DNA of 64,000 bases from Bacillota bacterium (GTDB lineage: Bacteria > Bacillota > Clostridia > Oscillospirales > Acutalibacteraceae), in the NCBI GenBank assembly GCA_023418995.1, contig JAEZYP010000047.1:1-64000 (forward strand), written 5' to 3'. The notes beneath the pieces were generated by a model. The model had not been told where the DNA came from. It did no database searches and saw nothing but the letters and a program-made list of their open reading frames with translations. Positions 17,003 to 25,538 of this stretch are shown in pieces; positions within the stretch are counted from its first letter, which is position 1; each line of letters begins with the position of its first letter. A program made the translations under genes and the position numbers.

Positions 17003-17116
17003 TTGAAAAAAGCGAATACCGCTCATCCGATACCGGAACTGGACCAAAGCGGAACGAACGGAAATACAAGCACGCAACCCGAAACAATGAATCCAAATGA
17101 AAAAAATTCGAGGTGA
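17003..17116 (+). CDS. tiny hydrophilic protein, 37 aa (possible)
   Basis: A TTG-started frame, MKKANTAHPIPELDQSGTNG and on, rich in Asn, Thr, Gln and Pro, ending in TGA that overlaps the SD of the next small gene. AGG lies 5 bases upstream. Composition is disordered. The coding call rests mainly on the tight coupling with the downstream frame, so confidence is low. Confidence 0.3.
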   Translation: MKKANTAHPIPELDQSGTNGNTSTQPETMNPNEKNSR

Positions 17117-17121
17117 GAGCA

Positions 17122-17286
17122 ATGCAAAAAAAAGATCAGTCGTTCATGCATAAAGTCAACACGGATCATTTAAGCGGAAATATCACCGATAAAAGCAATT
17201 CGATGAGTCAGTCCGGTCAGGTGGAAAACCAGAATCAGGAGCACAATACCAAAAAGATGGCGCTGGGACCGAATACAAAACGATAA
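17122..17286 (+). CDS. small hydrophilic protein, 54 aa
   Basis: ATG preceded by GAGGTGAGAG. The protein is polar and rich in Gln, Asn, Lys and Ser, with no hydrophobic core, and ends KMALGPNTKR. Size and composition are like many small spore-associated proteins of Clostridia, but no family is recognised. The preceding 37-codon frame ends 5 bases before this ATG, suggesting translational coupling. Confidence 0.5.
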   Translation: MQKKDQSFMHKVNTDHLSGNITDKSNSMSQSGQVENQNQEHNTKKMALGPNTKR

Positions 17287-17510
17287 CGCCTGCATCAAGC
17301 CTATAGACAAACCGGCAGGCCGCGGCAAATCGTGCAGGGTGCAGTCGGCATCGGAAGCAAAATCGTCCTGTGCTTTTGCACTTGCGCGACTTTGTCGCTG
17401 ATCTGAGCGGGGCAGAGATTATATTCTCAGCGAGTAATCTTTGCATTTCTTAACCTAATCTTTAGTAAAATTACATAGTTTCTTCACATTCTTAAGGTAA
17501 ACTAAAGTCA
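17287..17510. other. intergenic stretch with hairpins
   Basis: No coding frame was accepted. GCCTGC and GGCAGGC at 17288-17318 can pair just after the small gene and may end its transcript, although no T-run follows. The rest is AT-rich and leads into the promoter of the candidate small RNA. Confidence 0.4.
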
Positions 17511-17539
17511 TTGAATCAAGTAATTGATTTTTTTAATAG
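17511..17539 (+). promoter_or_regulatory. promoter candidate of the small RNA
   Basis: TTGAAT at 17511-17516, a 17-base spacer, TAATAG at 17534-17539. The predicted start falls about 6-7 bases later, exactly where a long structured hairpin begins. Confidence 0.55.
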
Positions 17540-17544
17540 AACTA

Positions 17545-17676
17545 CTGCCAAGCACCCACCGGGCATGGACGGAATACCGATCCGGCGGGTCGGCAGACAA
17601 ACAACAAGCTCCTCGAGAGAGGCTTTTTATAGATACCTTTCTTCTCCAAAAACCGCCTTTCGGGCGGTTTTATTCT
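17545..17676 (+). ncRNA. candidate structured small RNA
   Basis: CTGCC at 17545-17549 pairs with GGCAG at 17592-17596; inside it ACCC pairs with GGGT and CCGG with CCGG, with a further GGACGG/CCGATCC inner stem. A second hairpin (CCTC-GAGA-GAGG) is followed by CTTTTTATAG, and a third (AAAACCGCC/GGCGGTTTTA, 17648-17672) is a clean terminator. No gene follows on this strand. No known riboswitch core was recognised. It could also be the leader of an unrecognised tiny gene. Confidence 0.45.
17648..17676 (+). terminator. intrinsic terminator
   Basis: AAAACCGCC-TTTC-GGGCGGTTTTATTCTTA, an 8-9 bp stem with T-rich tail. It ends any plus-strand transcript coming from the small-RNA region. Confidence 0.8.
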
Positions 17677-17765
17677 TATATAAAGATACTTGACAGGATT
17701 GATCCTCAGATAATAAAAATGAAACGCAATGCCGACAATTAAAACGAAAAATTATGACCAAACTA

Positions 17766-17795
17766 AGAAGGAGCCGTTCCGCAACAGCCCCTTCT
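17766..17795 (-). terminator. terminator of the FAH-family gene
   Basis: On the minus strand AGAAGGGGC pairs with GCTCCTTCT (one wobble) and is followed by TAGTTTGG. It lies 14 bases after the stop codon. The T-run is short, so termination may be partial. Confidence 0.55.
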
Positions 17796-17808
17796 CCTAG
17801 CTCTTATA

Positions 17809-18660
17809 TTATTTCAAAACGTTCGTGAGGGAACCGATTTTCTCAATGCAAACCGTAATTTTGTCCCCGGATTTGAGCCATACCTGCTTCTCCTGGGGAT
17901 AGCCTAAGATTACGCCGTCCGGTGTGCCTGTGAATATGACATCGCCCGGCATCAGCGTCATATATTTTGAAACGTAACTGATGATATCGGCACAGCTGAA
18001 TATCATTTCACTCGTGTTGGAGGATTGGCGGGTCACTCCATTTACCTGCGAGCTGATTGACAGGTTGTTTGGGTCGATCTCATCTGCCGTTACCACACAG
18101 GGACCGAGCGGGGCAAAATGGTCACAGGATTTCCCCAGAAGCCACTGGCTGGTACGGGTCTGAAGCTCGCGTGCGGACAAATCGTTTCCGGCGGTATAGC
18201 CAAACACATAAGAAAGCGCCTCTTCTTTCGAGACGTTGACTGCCTTTTTTCCGATTACAACAACCAGCTCCGCTTCGTAGTCGAATTTCACCGCATTCTC
18301 AGGTAACGGAATAATCTCGTTATGCGCAGCCAATGCATTTCTAAACTTACTGAACAAAGTGGGCGTCGACGGAATTTCCATACTGCACTCCGCCCCGTGC
18401 TTCCGATAATTCAGACCAACGCAGAGAATTTTTTCCGGGTGCAACACACAGGGGGCATACTCCACATTCTCCGCGGAAATAACAGGTAAATCTTTTTTTG
18501 TCAACTCCGCAAGACGATCGAGTAATTCTGCTGACCCTGCAATCACCTGTTCAACCGTCGAAGGAGCATCCTGCATTGCCTGCTGTACATCGATCATTCC
18601 CCGATCCGTTAAAATTCCAAGCCTGATTCCGTTTTCTGCTTTCAGATTTACTAATTTCAT
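17809..18660 (-). CDS. fumarylacetoacetate hydrolase family protein
   Basis: Protein of 283 residues. A short N-terminal domain precedes the catalytic FAH fold: ILCVGLNYRKHGAE, then the metal-binding acids in FDYEAELVVVIGKKA, and further motifs GYTAGNDLSARELQTRTSQWLLGKSCDHFAPLGP (split here by residue context) and PGDVIFTGTPDGV. The family includes acylpyruvate hydrolases, 2-keto-3-deoxy-sugar hydratases and oxaloacetate decarboxylases; sequence alone does not separate them. AAAGGTGAT precedes the ATG. It has no metabolic neighbours to help. Confidence 0.88.
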   Translation of the reverse strand: MKLVNLKAENGIRLGILTDRGMIDVQQAMQDAPSTVEQVIAGSAELLDRLAELTKKDLPVISAENVEYAPCVLHPEKILCVGLNYRKHGAECSMEIPSTPTLFSKFRNALAAHNEIIPLPENAVKFDYEAELVVVIGKKAVNVSKEEALSYVFGYTAGNDLSARELQTRTSQWLLGKSCDHFAPLGPCVVTADEIDPNNLSISSQVNGVTRQSSNTSEMIFSCADIISYVSKYMTLMPGDVIFTGTPDGVILGYPQEKQVWLKSGDKITVCIEKIGSLTNVLK

Positions 18661-18859
18661 TTACAATCACCTTTGTGTTATTTTAATCAATAGATACAGT
18701 AAAAATCATAGACGCATATTGCCGACTTCTATTAACCGCCCGAACTGTATAATCTTTATCTTATCACGAACCCCCATAATTAAAACCCTATTTTCAACAC
18801 AATCCGTTATTTCCTGATAAAATTAGCTTGTTCCAAAATTAGGTAAGTTTTTTAATATA

Positions 18860-18888
18860 TTGACATTCCCGGCGGCAAGCTGTATTGT
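18860..18888 (+). promoter_or_regulatory. promoter of the ABC exporter operon
   Basis: TTGACA at 18860-18865, a 17-base spacer and TATTGT at 18883-18888, about 45 bases before the ATPase start. Confidence 0.65.
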
Positions 18889-18909
18889 TGTATTAATGCT
18901 CTAGTACAA
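18888..18909. promoter_or_regulatory. inverted-repeat operator candidate
   Basis: TTGTATTA, 6 bases, TAGTACAA: 7 of 8 positions are symmetric. It overlaps the transcription start. The half-sites resemble the TGTACTA/TAGTACA type bound by GntR-family (YtrA-like) repressors that commonly control such ABC exporters, but no GntR gene is adjacent here. Confidence 0.5.
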
Positions 18910-18932
18910 CACATCAGCATTGGAGGATTAAC

Positions 18933-19652
18933 ATGCTTGAGGTTTTTAACCTGACAAAAAAATATGCAAAAACGCTGGCAAACGACGACCTGAATTTTCA
19001 GGTTCTTCCGGGCGAAATTGCGGTACTCATCGGCCCAAACGGAGCCGGCAAATCAACCGCGATTAAATGCATTGCGGGTCTTTTGCGCTTTCACGGGGTC
19101 ATTACCGTATGCGGGCACCCCAATAAATCGGTTGAGGCAAAGCGCTGCTTCGGATATATCCCGGAGCTTCCGGCGCCGATTGAAACCCTGACGGTATCCG
19201 AGCACCTGGAATTTATCGCAAGGGCATACCGGGTGGAAGACTGGCAGGCAAAGGCAGAAAAGCTGCTGACCCGTATGGAGCTGGAGGACAAAAAGAAGAA
19301 GCTCGGAAAAGAACTCTCAAAGGGAATGCAGCAAAAGCTCAGTATCTGCTGCGCGTTGCTGCCGGAGCCGAAAGCAGTTCTTCTGGATGAACCGCTGGTT
19401 GGGCTGGACCCTCACGCGATCAAGGAGCTGAAAAACATGCTGCTGGAAATGAAGCAGCAAGGCTGCTCGATTCTGGTAAGCACGCATATGCTCGACAGCG
19501 TACAGGATTTGTGGGACAAAGCGCTGATTATGATGGACGGCAAAATTGCCGCAATCCGCTCCCGCACGGAAATCGAGAACAGCGGCGAAGACCTGGAGCA
19601 GCTCTTCTTTTCTATCACTGAAAGCTCCGGAACAGGCGGGGATGCACAATGA
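18933..19652 (+). CDS. ABC-2 type exporter ATP-binding protein
   Basis: ATPase of 239 residues with Walker A GPNGAGKSTAIK, the Q-loop region GYIPELPAPIETLTV, signature LSKGMQQKLSICCAL, Walker B AVLLDEPLVGLDP and the switch His in VSTHML. LSKGMQQK is the usual signature form of drug/peptide/Na+ exporters. It overlaps the membrane-protein gene by 4 bases (ATGA), so they form one operon. GGAG is 9 bases before ATG. Confidence 0.93.
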   Translation: MLEVFNLTKKYAKTLANDDLNFQVLPGEIAVLIGPNGAGKSTAIKCIAGLLRFHGVITVCGHPNKSVEAKRCFGYIPELPAPIETLTVSEHLEFIARAYRVEDWQAKAEKLLTRMELEDKKKKLGKELSKGMQQKLSICCALLPEPKAVLLDEPLVGLDPHAIKELKNMLLEMKQQGCSILVSTHMLDSVQDLWDKALIMMDGKIAAIRSRTEIENSGEDLEQLFFSITESSGTGGDAQ

Positions 19653-21247
19653 AAGCCATGCTTTACTTGTTTCGCAAGGAAATAAAAAACTCGCTGCTGG
19701 ATACCCTTCGCCACCCGGGCAAGCTGATCCCTTATCTTTTTATTATCGCCCTCTTGGGTTTCTCTCTGTTTTCAAATATGGAGACAAATAACTCCAGCAT
19801 TTTGGATTTTAGAATTCTGGAGGGACTTTACCTTGGAATTCTGTTTTTGATCGGCATTCCAATGCTCTTAAACGGTTTGAAAAGCGGAGCGACCTTTTTT
19901 CGGATGTCGGACGTCAACTTTCTGTTTGTATCGCCGATTTCCCCTAAAAAAATACTTGCGTACGGGTTACTCAAACAGATGGGTTCCAGCCTGGTAATGA
20001 TGTTTTTTCTGCTGTACTACGGTGGTATGGCTTACAAGCTGTTTGGGGTTCAAACCTGGCAGCTGGTGGTTCTGATTGCCGGGTTTGCCCTGCTGGTATT
20101 CACAATGCAGGTACTTGCGCTGCTGTTTTACAGCTATTCCAGCGGATCCCCTGCGCGCGTGCGGCGGATTAAAGCAGGGCTTTACCTTCTGCTGGCGGCT
20201 GCGGTCGCGTTTATCCTATTCACTTATTTTACACACGGTTCAGGCATTGAATCCCTGCTGGCGGCCGTTTCCTCTCCGAATCTGACCGTGCTCCCAGTAG
20301 CGGGCTGGATAAAAGGCATGGTATTTTCCATAATGTCAGGAAACGCAGTTGGTATCCTGCTGTTTTCAGTATTAAATGCTGCGGCGCTTGGCGGTGGAAT
20401 TTTCTTGTTTTTGAAGAGCAATTCCGATTATTACGAGGACGTTTTGCAGTCAACGGAGACCGCCTTTGAAATGCGGAAATCAGTTAAGGAAGGAAATTCC
20501 TTCCAAAAGCAGTCAAACCGCACGATAAAAATTAGAGATACCGGAATTAATCACGGCTGGGGCGCGAACATCTTCTTTTTCAAGCACCTCCGCCAGCAGA
20601 CGCGGCAAAGCCGACTGCCGTTTCTCGGTGTTTCGACGGTTGTTATAGCCGCCCTTAATCTGGTTATGGCCATCTTCCTTCAGACCGTGTCAGCTTCCGA
20701 TTCCGACCCCATCCCCTCCGGTATAATTATGGCAATCTGCCTGATGGCAAGCTCCTATGTCCTCTTCTTTTTCAACCTTGCCGGAGATTGGGCCAAGGAA
20801 CTTGCAAAGCCATATATTTACCTCGTGCCGGCGAACCCGTTTGCGAAACTGGTATGGGCCAGCCTTTCCACCGTATTGAAGCCTGCGATTGACGGCATCC
20901 TTGTTTTTGTGGTTTTGGAAATTTATTTAAAAGCCAACCCGGCAACGGCGCTGTTATGCATCCTGCTTTACGCGTCGGTCGGATTCCTATATGTATCGGT
21001 TAATATCCTTTTTCAGCGTCTGTTTGGAGGAATGGTGAACAAAGGTCTTGGTTTACTCATCTATATATTTCTGCTGGGACTCCTGTTTGCCCCGGGAGCT
21101 GCTGTCAGCGGCTTCCTCTACGTTTCCTTCCGCAATCTGCCCGGCATCGTGGTCGGGCTGCCTTGCTTTGCCTGGAACATTGCGATATCGTTGGGAATTT
21201 TCGCCGCGTGCCGAAACCTTTTAAGCTCAGCGGAAATAAACAGCTGA
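19649..21247 (+). CDS. putative ABC exporter membrane protein
   Basis: Membrane protein of 532 residues with about 12 hydrophobic helices in two groups separated by a long cytoplasmic loop (about residues 260-325). The N-terminal FRKEIKNSLLDTLRHPGKLIPYLF and the FFRMSDVNFLFVSPISPKKIL block are typical of the large 'putative ABC exporter' family paired with a single ATPase. Substrate is unknown. Confidence 0.8.
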   Translation: MKAMLYLFRKEIKNSLLDTLRHPGKLIPYLFIIALLGFSLFSNMETNNSSILDFRILEGLYLGILFLIGIPMLLNGLKSGATFFRMSDVNFLFVSPISPKKILAYGLLKQMGSSLVMMFFLLYYGGMAYKLFGVQTWQLVVLIAGFALLVFTMQVLALLFYSYSSGSPARVRRIKAGLYLLLAAAVAFILFTYFTHGSGIESLLAAVSSPNLTVLPVAGWIKGMVFSIMSGNAVGILLFSVLNAAALGGGIFLFLKSNSDYYEDVLQSTETAFEMRKSVKEGNSFQKQSNRTIKIRDTGINHGWGANIFFFKHLRQQTRQSRLPFLGVSTVVIAALNLVMAIFLQTVSASDSDPIPSGIIMAICLMASSYVLFFFNLAGDWAKELAKPYIYLVPANPFAKLVWASLSTVLKPAIDGILVFVVLEIYLKANPATALLCILLYASVGFLYVSVNILFQRLFGGMVNKGLGLLIYIFLLGLLFAPGAAVSGFLYVSFRNLPGIVVGLPCFAWNIAISLGIFAACRNLLSSAEINS

Positions 21248-21278
21248 TTTTAGAAATGAAACAGTAAACAGAATACGC

Positions 21279-21324
21279 AAAGAGCAGCATGCCGCAAATG
21301 ATTGCGCGTCACGCTGCTTTTTAT
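21279..21324 (+). terminator. terminator of the ABC exporter operon
   Basis: AGCAGC...GCTGCT outer stem with an inner CGCAA/TTGCG stem, followed by TTTTTATTTA. Its right end touches the stop codon of the convergent helicase gene. Confidence 0.7.
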
Positions 21325-23672
21325 TTATCCGCCCAGAAGTCCTGCACCGCGCGACGCGCCTGATTCCTGTCGTGAACAGTTATGCCGTGGCTCCAGTGAC
21401 CGGGATAAATCCGCTTATACGCCTCATGGCTAAACCGTTCGTCAATCAAAAGCACCGTTCCCCGGTCGGTTTCGGAACGGATGACGCGCCCCGCTGCCTG
21501 CAAAACCTTGTTCATCCCTGGATACAGATAAGCATAGTCATATCCCATGCTGTTCTTGCGGTCAAAATAATCCCGAATCAGGTTCTGCTGAACGCTTAAC
21601 TGCGGCAGCCCCACGCTGACAATGACCGTTCCGATTAGACGGCTGCCTTTCAGGTCAATGCCTTCTGAAAAAACACCGCCCAAAACGCAGAACGCAACGA
21701 AGGTCCGCGTCGGGTCCTCCTGAAAGGACGCAATGAAAGCTTCCCGCATTTCCTCCGTCATATCGGTTTGCTGCTCCACCGCGCCAAGCTGGGGGTACTC
21801 CAGCCGAAAAGCCTCAAGGACGCTGTGCATATATTGATACGACGGAAAATAAACGATATAGTTGCCCGTTCTTTCCGTGACCGCTGTATAAATCAGCTCC
21901 GTAATAGAGGGAATACTGCGTTCGCGGTCCCGCAGCTTTGTCGATACATAGTCGGCGGCGAGCAAACATAGATTATGCTGATTAAAGGGAGAGGAAAGCG
22001 TCATCATCCAATTGTCTTCCCCGCCGCCCAGAAGCTCGCGGTAGTATTCCAGAGGGGTGAGCGTCGCGGAAAACAGAATAGCCGAACCGCCTCGCTTCAA
22101 CGCTTCACTTAACAGATAGGATGGGTCCAGGCAAAAGAGCTTTACCACAACCTCGCTTTGTCGGGCTTCCGACAGCGTTACATATCTCTCGTCGTACAAA
22201 TCGGAAATCTGAATGAAATGAAGCACCTCAAAATAAAGCGCAAGAAAGTCGTTATCCTCTCCCAGCTCCCTGTTTTCTTTCAACAGCGCTTCGCAGACGG
22301 AAACATATTTGGTTAATAATTCAGGAAGCTCCTCCGGAATGCCCGTGCTGACCAAATGCTCCCGCTCGCCGCAGGTCTTTCGGGTATTGAGCATAAACCG
22401 ATTGAGCTTGTTCAAAATACGATCCAAGGCCTTGCTCCTGCCTTTATAGCCCTTTTTCACATTGCGAAAATGGGCTTGATGAAGCTCGGAGGAGAACATT
22501 TCTCTTGACCGGTCAACCAAATTGTGTGCCTCATCGATAAGAAAAGCATAATCCCCGTCGTTCTCGGCAAAAAAGCGCCGCAAATACGCTCTGGGGTCAA
22601 AAACATAATTATAATCGCAGACCACACAGTCCACCCATAACGACAAATCCAGCGAAAGCTCAAACGGGCAGACCCTGTGCTTCCTCGCGAAAGCTTCCAC
22701 GGTATTGCGCGTAAATTCATCGCCGTCGTTTAACGCGTCGAGAATCGCGTCGTTGATACGGTCGTAATGCCCTTGCGCGTATTCACAGCTCCCCGGTCTG
22801 CAAACCGGTTTTTCGCAGAAGCAGATTTTCTCCTTGGCGGTCAGGGTCAGCGTTTTGAGCCTCAGATTGCCGGAACGCATTCGATTTACCGCTTCCTCAG
22901 CAACCTGACGGGTCACCGTTTTTGCAGTTAGATAAAATATTTTTGAGGTTTTGCCTTCCCCCATTGCCTTCACAGCCGGGAACACCGTCGAAATTGTTTT
23001 TCCGATTCCGGTTGGCGCCTGCACAAACAGCTTTCCTTTGCGGCTGATTGTGCGGTAGGTTCCGACCGCCAGCCTTCGCTGACCTTCCCGGTATTGAGCG
23101 AACGGAAACTGCAGTTCTTGGATTGACTGGTCGCGCAGAGCTTTCCACCGCAGTGTAAACCGCGCCCAAACAGAGTACTTTTGTAAAAGCTCAAATAGAA
23201 AGCTCTGAAGCTCCGAAAAGAAAAAACGCCTTTGAAACCGCTTTATTTCCTGCGTGTCCAGATTAAAGTAGGTCATTTGAACCGCCATTTCATCCAGCCC
23301 GTTCTGCGAAGCGTAAAGATACGCATAGCACTTCGCCTGCGCCCAGTGCGTCTCGTTAAAATCCTCTTCGATCATTTCCAGCGACAGCACCGTCGTCTTA
23401 ATTTCATCGACAACCGTCACCGCGCCGTCGCGATATATCCCGTCTGCGCGCCCCTCCAGCGTGTAGCTGATCTCTCCATCCGCAATTTCAGCCGACAACG
23501 CAACTTCGCTCTCATAATCGGAAAAGGCTTTGGAATTCTCTTTCTGTATCCGGCGATGTGCCTTCGCACCTTCGTACATCCGGTCTTTTTCCACATATCT
23601 GCTGTCAATATCGCCGGAGCGCAAAATGAATTCCACCAGCTGCCTGACAGAGAGATTTACTTGATTATCCAT
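21321..23672 (-). CDS. PD-(D/E)XK nuclease-XPD/DinG helicase fusion
   Basis: Protein of 783 residues. The first ~180 carry a RecB/Cas4-like nuclease pattern: LEGRADGIY, then VDEIKTT (the D/E-x-K core) and QAKCYAYLYA (the Q motif). The rest is a superfamily 2 XPD/DinG helicase: Walker A APTGIGKTIS, four Cys around CFCEKPVCRPGSCEY that would hold a 4Fe-4S cluster, DEAH in LIDEAHNLVDRS, and motif VI AAGRVIRSETDRG. It probably acts on branched or damaged DNA; no partner gene lies nearby. Confidence 0.88.
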   Translation of the reverse strand: MDNQVNLSVRQLVEFILRSGDIDSRYVEKDRMYEGAKAHRRIQKENSKAFSDYESEVALSAEIADGEISYTLEGRADGIYRDGAVTVVDEIKTTVLSLEMIEEDFNETHWAQAKCYAYLYASQNGLDEMAVQMTYFNLDTQEIKRFQRRFFFSELQSFLFELLQKYSVWARFTLRWKALRDQSIQELQFPFAQYREGQRRLAVGTYRTISRKGKLFVQAPTGIGKTISTVFPAVKAMGEGKTSKIFYLTAKTVTRQVAEEAVNRMRSGNLRLKTLTLTAKEKICFCEKPVCRPGSCEYAQGHYDRINDAILDALNDGDEFTRNTVEAFARKHRVCPFELSLDLSLWVDCVVCDYNYVFDPRAYLRRFFAENDGDYAFLIDEAHNLVDRSREMFSSELHQAHFRNVKKGYKGRSKALDRILNKLNRFMLNTRKTCGEREHLVSTGIPEELPELLTKYVSVCEALLKENRELGEDNDFLALYFEVLHFIQISDLYDERYVTLSEARQSEVVVKLFCLDPSYLLSEALKRGGSAILFSATLTPLEYYRELLGGGEDNWMMTLSSPFNQHNLCLLAADYVSTKLRDRERSIPSITELIYTAVTERTGNYIVYFPSYQYMHSVLEAFRLEYPQLGAVEQQTDMTEEMREAFIASFQEDPTRTFVAFCVLGGVFSEGIDLKGSRLIGTVIVSVGLPQLSVQQNLIRDYFDRKNSMGYDYAYLYPGMNKVLQAAGRVIRSETDRGTVLLIDERFSHEAYKRIYPGHWSHGITVHDRNQARRAVQDFWADK

Positions 23673-23847
23673 ATTCAGCCTACTTTTTTAATTCTCCACT
23701 TTGATTTTAACTTAATTATATCATATCACAATTCTTTTGCCACCTATAGCTGTTTTCACCCAGTCCTGCCTTCTCTTCTGAATACTGGGAAAGGCATCGG
23801 ACGGAATAAGCTCCGCCGATACCTTTTGAAGCGCCCAAAGCATCGCA

Positions 23848-25182
23848 TTATTTACTCTGAGCGGACAGCCACTGCATAATTGCAGTATTTTTGCCATCAA
23901 CGCGATCGATACACTGATTGTTGAAAACATAATAAAATGAAAAATGTCCGTTGTATTCATATGGAGTGCCGTCCACCTTTTTATACAAGCCTGTCATATC
24001 AACAACGTTGTCGAAATAGGAGAAGTGGACATTCTTCGCTCCGGCCTTTTTCAGACGGCGATAGGTTGGAACCGCGAAATTTTCCGGGGGAACTATCGTA
24101 TCCGTTTTGGCAGCAGTCAACCAAATTGGAGTATTTTTCAGCTTCAGTATATCTGCATCTGTTATGGAGGCGTCTGCCAACGCTTCGCAGACCGGCATTG
24201 CGGCCGCAAAATAATCCGAATAGTCCCGGGCTAAAAGCATCGTCATATATCCGCCGTTGGAATTTCCACCCACATAGATTCTATTGGTATCGATGTCACT
24301 GTTTTTAGAAGCATAATCCTTAATTAACGCCATGAGCGCACTCTCTTCTGACCCTTCCGTCCACATGACGGGGCACTGGGGGGAAAGCACGTAAGCACCG
24401 CTGAAATAGGACTGAACCTCCGGTGAAGCGAAGCGGCACGATTTGTTCGCTGAAATCGGGATTGTCGGGTCAGTGCCGATTTCACCAAGACCGTGCAACC
24501 AGACAATCAAAGGATTTTTGTGATTGTCCTTCGCAGGTTCAAAGCTCGCATATGTTAAAGTGATTTGATCGGGAGAGGAATAACTTCCGGTTTTAAAATC
24601 ATCAACCAGCTTTTTCACGTCTCCGGATCTTTTATTAACAACTAGTCCGGAAATCACACCGGAATTAGAAACGATATCTTTTTTCTGCGTAACCGTATAA
24701 TCACATTTGTTCCAAACATTATGCACCGCGCTTTTTTGATCATAATTAATCGGATAGCCTAAGGATACATCCGGACCAACCTGCATTTCAAGTGTCGCGT
24801 AATCTCCGCTTTCGGCGGCGTTTCCGTCTTTATCGGAAGCATAGGCTTTTGTAACCGGGCGATCTCCTTCCGCGCCGTTTCCTGTTATCGCTACGCCCGG
24901 TCTGGGGTCCGTTCTTACGACGTGCACGCTGAAGGTATCCACGCCCAAGGACCCTTTTGCCACTGTTTTGCCCAAAGGAAGAATTATCTTTGTAACCGCA
25001 GGACCCCAGTCGAAAACCTCAGTAACCGTACAATAGGAAGGCGTCGCCGCGGCAGGCGTTGCTGCCGATCCCGCTGCGGGAACACTTTTCTGAAACAGGA
25101 GAGAAACAATGACAGCCGCTGCCATAAGCAGAAAAACACCCAAGAAAATTGTGAGTATACTGACTTTTTTTAAGCGCTTCAT
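23848..25182 (-). CDS. secreted alpha/beta-hydrolase (carboxylesterase/PHB depolymerase-like)
   Basis: Protein of 444 residues with an N-terminal membrane anchor (about residues 8-30), then a beta-sandwich-like region to about residue 190, then an alpha/beta hydrolase. The oxyanion region is LIVWLHGLGEIGTD, the nucleophile Ser is in YVGGNSNGGYMT, and the acid and His are near WLTAAKTDTIVPP and YNGHFSFYYVF. Domain order resembles secreted esterases such as feruloyl/acetyl xylan esterase-like proteins; the substrate is uncertain. Confidence 0.85.
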   Translation of the reverse strand: MKRLKKVSILTIFLGVFLLMAAAVIVSLLFQKSVPAAGSAATPAAATPSYCTVTEVFDWGPAVTKIILPLGKTVAKGSLGVDTFSVHVVRTDPRPGVAITGNGAEGDRPVTKAYASDKDGNAAESGDYATLEMQVGPDVSLGYPINYDQKSAVHNVWNKCDYTVTQKKDIVSNSGVISGLVVNKRSGDVKKLVDDFKTGSYSSPDQITLTYASFEPAKDNHKNPLIVWLHGLGEIGTDPTIPISANKSCRFASPEVQSYFSGAYVLSPQCPVMWTEGSEESALMALIKDYASKNSDIDTNRIYVGGNSNGGYMTMLLARDYSDYFAAAMPVCEALADASITDADILKLKNTPIWLTAAKTDTIVPPENFAVPTYRRLKKAGAKNVHFSYFDNVVDMTGLYKKVDGTPYEYNGHFSFYYVFNNQCIDRVDGKNTAIMQWLSAQSK

Positions 25183-25400
25183 GGTAACTCCTCACTTGTC
25201 TGTTGAAATCTATATTAATTTCTATCATATCACTTAATTCGATGAAATCAATACAGCATGAAGGAAATTTAATTAAGCCAGTTCAATGGAGTTGAACAAT
25301 TTTGTTCTTTTACTCCCATAAATAATTTTTTATGATAATAATCGACAAAACTGGTCGCTGAAATTATATATACTCATCCCTGTAATGTAACCAATAATTC
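25183..25400. other. intergenic region upstream of rny
   Basis: No gene seen. It is AT-rich and should hold the minus-strand promoter of the esterase gene; no strong hexamers were singled out for that. Confidence 0.4.
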
Positions 25401-25430
25401 TTGACAGCAGGGTGTGAAAAGTAATACAAT
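25401..25430 (+). promoter_or_regulatory. promoter of rny
   Basis: TTGACA at 25401-25406, an 18-base spacer, TACAAT at 25425-25430. The leader of about 100 bases contains a tandem ATGCATTAAT repeat at 25441-25460. Confidence 0.7.
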
Positions 25431-25538
25431 TATCAGTAAGATGCATTAATATGCATTAATGGGATTAACGCACCCATTACAAATAATTAAATAATGAAAT
25501 ATTGGAAAAGAGTAAGAAAGACAAGGAGGTGCCAACAT

